Shown piece after piece: positions 1-4,524 of a DNA stretch of 7,926 bases. The stretch is taken from the NCBI GenBank assembly GCA_019313025.1, contig JAFDCA010000292.1, forward strand, positions 1-7,926. Reading direction: 5' to 3'. Origin of the DNA: Deltaproteobacteria bacterium (GTDB taxonomy: Bacteria > Desulfobacterota > Desulfobacteria > Desulfobacterales > UBA11574). Positions within the stretch are counted from its first letter, which is position 1. Each line of letters opens with the position of its first letter. The notes below the pieces were generated by a model that ran no database searches, had not been told where the DNA came from, and saw only the letters and a list, made by a program, of their open reading frames with translations. The translations under genes and the position numbers were made by a program.

Positions 1-535
1 TTTCCGTAATAGGATCTGAGTTCGATAAGGAGTCTTTTAGAAAGCGGGGTATAGCGATCTTTTTGACCTTTGCCTTTGACTTTGATCAACATCCTTTTAC
101 TGTTGATGTGTTCCAGCTTCAGGTTCATGGTTTCACTGACCCTGAGTCCTGCCGAATAGGTGGTCATCAGAATAAGGCGGTGCTTGAGATTGTTCGTGGA
201 ACAGATGGTCTTCCACACATCTTCCATGGTAAGGACTTCGGGAAGTCTTCTCGGGTTTCTCGTGACGCTGTAGGTGACACGCATCTCATTTTCGACGACG
301 TTTTGTAAAAAAAACGAAGCCCGGTAAGAACGCTGTAGCAGCTGTTGGGGGCAATGCCCTTGTCGTGTTTGAGATAGAGAAGATAATCCTCGATTTTTTC
401 CGGGGTCATCTTATCCGGGGATTGTTTATAAAACTTGGCGATCCCTGAAACAGCTCTAAGATACGCTCGCCGGGTGTGAGAAGAAAGGTTTCTAAGTTCC
501 ATTGCCCTGATCATTTTTTGGCGTAATTGTGTCAT
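1..535 (-). pseudogene. Tyrosine recombinase/integrase, 5' part, frameshifted and cut by the window edge
   Basis: The ATG at 535-533 opens a protein whose first ~76 residues look like the SAM-like N-terminal DNA-binding domain of XerC/phage-type integrases (LSSHTRRAYLRAV, then a LKHDKGIAPN segment and TGLRFF). In that frame the sequence turns into nonsense after the T8 run (A8 on the plus strand, 307-314) and stops at 167. In the -1 frame it continues with no stop from 308 to base 1 as a convincing catalytic domain: VENEMRVTYSVTRNP, LPEVLTMEDVW, TTYSAGLRVSE (the Arg is the expected first catalytic arginine) and KVKGKGQKDRYTPLS (the beta-hairpin lysine). About 178 residues are visible. The HxxR, H/W and Tyr nucleophile motifs would lie outside the window. 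A strong Shine-Dalgarno, AAGGAGGT (548-541), sits 5 nt before the ATG. The gene may be a mutated relic, a sequencing error in a homopolymer, or expressed by frameshifting. The family assignment is firm; the functional state is not. Confidence 0.85.
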
Positions 536-585
536 GTCATACCTCCTTTGTTTTTGGGTTAAAAACTTGGAGGTATATTACATGA
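532..585 (-). promoter_or_regulatory. Long interrupted inverted repeat covering the integrase RBS and start codon
   Basis: Read on the minus strand, three nested pairs can form. TCATGT (585-580) pairs with ACATGA (537-532), ATACCTCC (576-569) with GGAGGTAT (546-539), and GTTTTT (566-561) with AAAAAC (555-550). The terminal loop is 5 nt and the internal loops are 1-3 nt. The 8-bp helix contains the Shine-Dalgarno core and the outer 6-bp helix contains the ATG itself, so a transcript starting upstream would fold with its initiation site hidden. Hairpins that bury the RBS are a known way in which transposable elements block expression from read-through transcription. Because it is a DNA palindrome, it could instead be a recombinase-binding site. 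The pairing is seen directly; the role is inferred. Confidence 0.5.
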
Positions 586-844
586 TCAAAGCAACAGGAA
601 ATATTCTATGAGGCAGGTCGATAAAATGAGGACGATCGGGAAGGGCTGAAGCCTATCAAGTCAGAAAGCTACAGCGAAGCGGTTTCGTTCATCAAAGTGA
701 AATCGTTTTTCATATATCGTTTTCATATCTCGTGTATCGTTCGCAATGAATATCTCACGTTCAAAAATTCTGTGCTCACCATTCCATATTGCACAACGTG
801 ATGGTGTCGACTTATATCTTGGTCAATGCAATTAAATAAATATC
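586..844. other. Intergenic stretch with no recognisable gene
   Basis: This stretch lies between the start side of the integrase and the end of the minus-strand gene group. I see no convincing coding region. The longest open frame without a start codon on the plus strand is 625-801 (58 codons, following a stop at 622) and I recognise nothing in it. A short near-perfect tandem repeat, ATCGTTTTTCATAT (702-715) followed by ATCGTTTTCATAT (716-728), is present, with a further TATCGTT just downstream. No hairpin with a T-tract is visible after the stop codon at 845, so a terminator for the gene group cannot be pointed to. Confidence 0.5.
702..728. repeat. Short tandem direct repeat of ~13-14 bp (two copies)
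   Basis: ATCGTTTTTCATAT at 702-715 is immediately followed by ATCGTTTTCATAT at 716-728, differing by one T in the run. It lies in the gene-free stretch beside the integrase. Two copies of an AT-rich motif could be a small slippage duplication or a binding site; nothing else in the sequence decides between these. Confidence 0.4.
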
Positions 845-1306
845 TTATACAGTTCCCATCGTTAACGCACCCTCAATAATGTTCTCCGTCTGGTGTCTGG
901 CATAAGGGCCGTTTTGCCCGATCACAAATAACACGTCGATTCGGTACAGTTGAATCCAATCATTAAGCAGTAAAGCTGCTTTGATGTCATCCATTTGATC
1001 AAGATCAACACTGAGCATCTGTCGGCCATATCTCAAGGTCGCCTTTCTGGCAGATTCCAAATCTCCGGTCAGTCTGCCATACGAAATAATAAGGGTTCCT
1101 GTTGCGTCTTTGACATTCTGCCGAATGCATTCGGCATCATGATCAGATGACATCTCCTTGAGTTTGAATCGTTCGGGCAATGTGCCGGTTTCAGTAGTCC
1201 GGCCTTTTGGTATCCATCCACCATGGGGAATTCCCAGCTTTATTGCAATGTCAAGCGCTGCTTGATCTGCTTCGGATTGTCCGCCTGAAATAATTTTTTT
1301 AAGCAT
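845..1306 (-). CDS. Putative molybdenum carrier protein (SLOG/Rossmann-type, MoCo_carrier family)
   Basis: This 153-residue protein has the family's typical size and landmarks: an N-terminal beta strand into a glycine-rich loop (IISGGQSEADQAALD, residues 5-19), then GIPHGGWIPKGR (25-36), a PERFKLKE segment, NVKDATGTLIIS and a later LSVDLDQ strand. The family is annotated by similarity to a molybdenum-cofactor carrier and belongs to the wider Rossmann-like SLOG group, which binds nucleotides or related ligands. Its true substrate is generally unproven, so the product name is a family label. I chose the ATG at 1306 because AAGGAG (1318-1313) lies 6 nt ahead of it. An in-frame ATG at 1360 would add 18 residues unlike the family and would overlap the gene upstream. 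The glycine loop reads GGQSEAD where I recall GGQTGxD as usual. It is the last gene of the minus-strand group, 35 bp after the EF-hand cysteine hydrolase. Confidence 0.82.
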   Translation of the reverse strand: MLKKIISGGQSEADQAALDIAIKLGIPHGGWIPKGRTTETGTLPERFKLKEMSSDHDAECIRQNVKDATGTLIISYGRLTGDLESARKATLRYGRQMLSVDLDQMDDIKAALLLNDWIQLYRIDVLFVIGQNGPYARHQTENIIEGALTMGTV

Positions 1307-1312
1307 GAAACT

Positions 1313-1318
1313 CTCCTT
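1313..1318 (-). promoter_or_regulatory. Ribosome binding site that fixes the start of the molybdenum-carrier gene
   Basis: On the minus strand AAGGAG is followed by a 6-nt spacer and then the ATG at 1306-1304. This decides against the longer open frame starting at 1360, which has no comparable site and would overlap the preceding gene. Confidence 0.75.
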
Positions 1319-1341
1319 CTTTTGTTTACGATCAATTGAGG

Positions 1342-2370
1342 CTATATCCATCTTACGCACTGTGCCACCCTCACCCCTTCATCTGTCATTTCACGAACGG
1401 CGGATTCAACCGCAGACAAGTCGTCATACAGTGAAGATTGCATGTAGCTGCGGGTACGTGCTCCGGACAAGCTTAAATCCACGACAATTTGAAGCATACC
1501 TGCTTTAAAATATTGATGTGTATCAATGGAAGATTTTCGGATACAGCTGTTCAACGTGCATCCGGCCATCACCAATGTTTTCTTTCCATCATCCATAAAG
1601 GTTCTAACCCACTCACGAAAACCGTTTGTGTTTGGGAACAATACACTGTTTCCCGGCTTAATGAAGTAGAGTTGTCTGGTATCGATTATTCCAGAAAATG
1701 CATCGTCCCAATCATAGCTGTCCGGTGGAAACGGACATCGGGTAAACATCGTTTCAACAAGACCTAAGTGCTCTTTTAAAAATTGCACACATTTTTCAAA
1801 GGCAAATCGAATCGGCTTAACCTCGCGTTCGGCTTCATGACCGACTGATTGCATCCAAACTCCTTTTGTGAAGGATCGCTGGGGATCGATGATCAACAGT
1901 GCTGCATCATCACCGGATATTTCAAGCGGCTTTATATTCATACTCTCAATAATTTTCTGATAGGTATTCGCAACGCCGATGTTGTCCGTATGTTTCAACA
2001 GGTTCGTCATGTCATTACAGGTTTTGTCATTTGATACCGCCTTATACGGTTTGTTCCTCATTTTATGGACACCGAATGTTTTTTCTTCTGAAATCGCAGT
2101 TCCTTTCCATGGTATCGAGGATAAAAGAGGGTGGAAATTAAGAAGCACTTTGCCATAGGGTCCGTAGGGATCTTCTATAATTTGATTCACATAAGCAATG
2201 AAGCGATCCCTGGACATTGGTTTTTTAACTGTAAAAAGATCAAGAACCGCGAAAATGGGGGCTTCCCTCCAGTGCCATCCCAATTGCCGGGCTGCTTTAT
2301 GGAGCTCCAGTCTTGAAAGCACGCCATTTTTTTTTAGATCCAATATGTCAAAAAGTTCACTGGGTGTCAC
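1342..2370 (-). CDS. EF-hand-like/isochorismatase-like cysteine hydrolase fusion protein
   Basis: This 342-residue protein has two parts. Residues 4-30 resemble a calcium-binding EF-hand: the loop DLKKNGVLSRLE (11-22) keeps Asp1, Asn5, Gly6, the hydrophobic position 8 and Glu12, but has Lys at position 3 where an acidic or amide residue is usual. Residues ~155-340 fit the isochorismatase-like cysteine hydrolase fold: ALLIIDPQRSF supplies the catalytic Asp (D162), YFIKPGNSVLF the Lys (K238), and VMAGCTLNSCIRKS the cysteine nucleophile (C276 by alignment with the GxxTxxCV motif). The substrate cannot be read from the sequence. The region between (about 50-150) is not recognised. The start is uncertain: a GTG at 2370 with no good Shine-Dalgarno, and an in-frame stop at 2397-2395 that rules out a long extension. 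It lies 51 bp after another cysteine hydrolase and 35 bp before the molybdenum-carrier gene, so cotranscription is likely. Confidence 0.75.
   Translation of the reverse strand: MTPSELFDILDLKKNGVLSRLELHKAARQLGWHWREAPIFAVLDLFTVKKPMSRDRFIAYVNQIIEDPYGPYGKVLLNFHPLLSSIPWKGTAISEEKTFGVHKMRNKPYKAVSNDKTCNDMTNLLKHTDNIGVANTYQKIIESMNIKPLEISGDDAALLIIDPQRSFTKGVWMQSVGHEAEREVKPIRFAFEKCVQFLKEHLGLVETMFTRCPFPPDSYDWDDAFSGIIDTRQLYFIKPGNSVLFPNTNGFREWVRTFMDDGKKTLVMAGCTLNSCIRKSSIDTHQYFKAGMLQIVVDLSLSGARTRSYMQSSLYDDLSAVESAVREMTDEGVRVAQCVRWI
2305..2340 (-). other. EF-hand-like calcium-binding loop within the cysteine hydrolase
   Basis: The twelve codons encode DLKKNGVLSRLE. Loop positions 1 (D), 5 (N), 6 (G), 8 (L), 9 (S) and 12 (E) match the EF-hand consensus. 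Position 3 is Lys instead of Asp or Asn, which may weaken calcium binding. A helix-forming stretch (TPSELFDIL) precedes and another (LHKAARQLGW) follows, as expected for a helix-loop-helix. Only one clear loop is seen, whereas EF-hands usually pair; a degenerate second one could lie around residues 43-66. Confidence 0.6.
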
Positions 2371-2421
2371 TTGGGTCAGTATTACATTTTTCCATCATTT
2401 TTATGGCCGATCCGTTTGAGT

Positions 2422-2988
2422 TCATGGATTAAAATGTTCATCAATGAACTCTTCAGAGGATATAACCCTTATCAAAGGGTAAAGGGGACTGCTTTGGTAC
2501 ATTTGAATTATTCCGGCATGGTATTCAGGTTTGTGTGCAGCACAACAATCTTGTAAAAGAATGGCGTTAAAATCCAAAGCAACTGCATCCAATACCGTGG
2601 TTAAAACACAAATATGGGTCGCTATCCCAGTTACCGTAACGGTGTCACAGCCCAAGGTTCTTAGGGTTTGGTCCAGATCTGTTTTATAGAATGCACTGAA
2701 CCTGCGTTTCTGTGAAACAATATCGCTTTTTTCCTGTTCCAATTCATCAATAATATTAGCGCCATCCGTTCCCCTGATAGAATGCGGTTTCATTTTACCT
2801 TGAAAAATAAAATCACCTTGTAAAAACGAATCACAAGAAAATATTACGGGAAATCCCTTGTCTCTGAACATGGAAGAAAGACGGTTAATGGTTGGGATGA
2901 ACTTCAGGGCTTCTTTTGTAATAAAGGCATCCGGATGTTTCTTAAACGTATCCTTAAGCATATCGACGACGATCAGAGCTGGTTTCAT
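2422..2988 (-). CDS. Isochorismatase/nicotinamidase-like cysteine hydrolase
   Basis: This 188-residue single-domain protein has the size of a typical family member. The catalytic triad is visible: D9 in ALIVVDML, K94 in SQKRRFSAF and C127 in GIATHICVLT, preceded by the usual cis-peptide region GIATH. D53 (SCDSF) and H69 in KPHSIRGTDG occupy the positions where nicotinamidases bind a metal, and the latter matches their PHCxxGTxG motif loosely. The family includes nicotinamidases, isochorismatases, N-carbamoylsarcosine amidases and ureidoacrylate hydrolases. Nicotinamidase-like chemistry is the closest guess but is not established. The ATG at 2988 has AAGGA (2998-2994) 5 nt ahead of it. It lies 55 bp downstream of the amidase gene and 51 bp upstream of a second cysteine hydrolase of the same superfamily, suggesting related steps on one substrate or a divergent duplication. 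Confidence 0.85.
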   Translation of the reverse strand: MKPALIVVDMLKDTFKKHPDAFITKEALKFIPTINRLSSMFRDKGFPVIFSCDSFLQGDFIFQGKMKPHSIRGTDGANIIDELEQEKSDIVSQKRRFSAFYKTDLDQTLRTLGCDTVTVTGIATHICVLTTVLDAVALDFNAILLQDCCAAHKPEYHAGIIQMYQSSPLYPLIRVISSEEFIDEHFNP

Positions 2989-3043
2989 GACAATCCTTCC
3001 TAAACAGGCGTTAAAGTCAGCAGCAGACCTTGATTTCTTTTGA

Positions 3044-4351
3044 TTATGAGGTGTTGGGAAGAAAAATCAGGGTGCCTTTTGGGAGTCCTTTAAAGTCGTT
3101 TATTTTATCGCCAGCCATCAATTTTTGGGGTGGCAGATAATATATTGTTTTTCGATCTTTGTATTTCTTGCCGGCAATTTGATAGGCGGATCGACCATTG
3201 TCAATCTTATAAGGACCCCGGTAACCGACAATGAGCTTTGTTTTGGCAGGCAAATCATCCCAGTCCGATATCATTGAACCGACTTCAATTCGTCCTGAAG
3301 GCATAAAATAAATGGTCGATTTAAGATTATATGCTTTTCCGGCAAAGGACCATGCCGTGAGCCTGTCCGAGATGGTTTTTATGGGATCATCGCTTTTTAT
3401 CAAAGAAATACCGTTCTCCTGATTCAGCAGGACGACGGTTCTTTCGGGGATACGATCCCAGCCTATTTTATCTGAAATTTGATCACCGGTGTAAATCCGA
3501 CCGTTTGGAAATTTATAGACCGTTGCCTGACTGTCGTAATCTTCTCCGGCAATTGACCATGCGGTGTTAATCTTGGTAATGATGTTCTCGTCATCAGGTT
3601 TGGCATAATACTCCCGCCGACCGTAGAATATTTTAGATAGTTGAAGATCTGCCAAAAGTCGGCCGGAGCGCACATCAGGATCATAGGTCCAGGTGGAACC
3701 CAATCCTGCTTTTTCGCGAATAAAATTTCGTGCACAACGTTTTCGTCCCCGTTGATTTTTTCTGAACCACCGGTTTGGTTTTCCATAGGCAACCTGGCTG
3801 TGGGTCAACACTGCCCGATCATTCAGGCCGTATATCCTTTGTAAAATGTCAATCAAGAGTCCTATGGAACGATATTGACTGTCAGTGATGGGTGCGTAAT
3901 GATACCCCACCAATTCAATTCCGATGGAGATTTTGCTGATATCCGTCTCCCCGTTCCACATGCTGAGACCGGCATGGTCAGCCACGTATTCCTTGTCCAA
4001 AATACGATAGGTTCGGCCGTTTCGAGCTATCACATAATGGATATGACCGCCATCGGTTTTTCGGCCATTGCGTAACCGTTTTCCCTTGGAAACAACCCTT
4101 AGCGTCATCTTTCGTCCCAGTTCGGAGGTGTGGACAACAATGTATTTTGTCTGTTTACGCCTGACCTTTTTATAATTCGGATTCAATCGTGAGCGGTAAT
4201 CGATAATGGCGCGCTGAAAACTCAAGCGATCTGCCAGGGTGTATGCGGTTGATAAATCGGGAAGATAAAAATAAACAAAACCAATACATATAGAAGCAAC
4301 CCACATAAATCGTTTGCTGGTAAAATCAAATAAATCACTCATAAATTCCAT
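3044..4351 (-). CDS. N-acetylmuramoyl-L-alanine amidase-like protein (Amidase_2) with N-terminal membrane segment and three C-terminal repeats
   Basis: Numbered from the ATG at 4351, the protein has 435 residues. Residues ~14-35 (RFMWVASICIGFVYFYL) form a hydrophobic segment after a short charged start, suggesting a signal peptide or membrane anchor and a periplasmic site of action. Residues ~68-215 match the zinc amidase fold of AmpD/PGRP/T7 lysozyme: YIVVHTSE (H74), HIHYVIARNGRTYRI, ADHAG, SIGIELVG (E146), LTHSQVAYGKP (H184) and GRKRCARNF (C206 as third zinc ligand, as in T7 lysozyme). The predicted activity is cleavage of the lactyl-amide bond between muramic acid and L-Ala of peptidoglycan. 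Residues 264-432 hold three repeats, possibly for wall binding. The start is ambiguous: the open frame reaches a TTG at 4360, and ATGs occur at 4351 and 4342, none with a strong Shine-Dalgarno. It is the first gene of the minus-strand group and diverges from ettA. Confidence 0.82.
   Translation of the reverse strand: MEFMSDLFDFTSKRFMWVASICIGFVYFYLPDLSTAYTLADRLSFQRAIIDYRSRLNPNYKKVRRKQTKYIVVHTSELGRKMTLRVVSKGKRLRNGRKTDGGHIHYVIARNGRTYRILDKEYVADHAGLSMWNGETDISKISIGIELVGYHYAPITDSQYRSIGLLIDILQRIYGLNDRAVLTHSQVAYGKPNRWFRKNQRGRKRCARNFIREKAGLGSTWTYDPDVRSGRLLADLQLSKIFYGRREYYAKPDDENIITKINTAWSIAGEDYDSQATVYKFPNGRIYTGDQISDKIGWDRIPERTVVLLNQENGISLIKSDDPIKTISDRLTAWSFAGKAYNLKSTIYFMPSGRIEVGSMISDWDDLPAKTKLIVGYRGPYKIDNGRSAYQIAGKKYKDRKTIYYLPPQKLMAGDKINDFKGLPKGTLIFLPNTS
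3059..3562 (-). repeat. Three protein-level repeats at the C-terminus of the amidase
   Basis: The units are encoded at 3562-3425, 3355-3227 and 3187-3059. Starts read AWSIAGEDYDSQATVYKFP, AWSFAGKAYNLKSTIYFMP and AYQIAGKKYKDRKTIYYLP; ends read WDRIPERTVVLL, WDDLPAKTKLIV and FKGLPKGTLIFL. The shared pattern is A-[WY]-x-[IF]-A-G-x-x-Y-x(4)-T-[IV]-Y-x-x-P, then G-x-x-I-[SN]-D, then [LI]-P-x-x-T. The first unit has three extra residues before its W-D. Spacing is 69 and 56 residues between starts. The unit is near LysM in length and has similar G-D and LP features, but lacks the LysM consensus, so I leave it unnamed. Confidence 0.8.
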
Positions 4352-4524
4352 CACATTCAATAGGCTTGCATTAAAAACATATTTATGAAAAATATAGTAA
4401 TCTTATGTTTGAGCCGTGTTTCGCTGCAGTATTTAGGCATATTCGGGTGCATATACCAAGAAAATATTCTAGCCGAAGTGGAGACAGGATGTCAACCGCC
4501 ACTTTTTCATGAAAAGGACACATT
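4352..4524. promoter_or_regulatory. Divergent intergenic region between the amidase group and ettA
   Basis: This AT-rich gap must carry promoters for both directions. The most AT-rich part is 4371-4405 (TATTTATG, AATATAG), which could supply -10 elements on either strand, but no -35/-10 pair with good spacing stands out and I do not assign a specific promoter. Close to ettA, AGTGG (4477-4481) can pair with CCACT (4499-4503), with an inner GACA/TGTC pair (4483-4486 and 4490-4493), followed by T residues to 4507. The ettA Shine-Dalgarno AAGGA is at 4514-4518, 6 nt before its ATG. Confidence 0.4.
4477..4507 (+). terminator. Weak terminator/attenuator-like hairpin with T-tract in the ettA leader
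   Basis: AGTGG and CCACT bracket an inner GACA-GGA-TGTC stem, with an asymmetric internal loop of 1 versus 5 nt. The run ends in five Ts (4503-4507), one of them paired. It sits only 17 nt before the ettA start, so if it forms it would act on ettA itself as a leader attenuator and not as the end of another gene. The stem is short and the call is tentative. Confidence 0.25.

Noticed and set aside
63..308. 81-codon plus-strand open frame opposite the integrase
   Set aside because: The minus strand here encodes the integrase catalytic domain, in the -1 frame relative to its N-terminus, so this frame is its antisense.
569..611. Nine-codon plus-strand frame with its own GGAGGT and ATG (582)
   Set aside because: The RBS and ATG are the mirror arm of the palindrome over the integrase start, so they are explained without a peptide gene; retained only as a remark in the finding.
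702..728. Start of a CRISPR or iteron array
   Set aside because: Only two short copies without spacers are present; too few for an array or an origin.
625..801. 58-codon plus-strand open stretch in the gene-free region
   Set aside because: It has no start codon, no ribosome binding site and no recognisable family resemblance.
3463..3792. 109-codon minus-strand open frame inside the amidase gene
   Set aside because: It is in another frame of the same strand as the amidase, which has clear zinc-site and repeat motifs; no independent start signal is seen.
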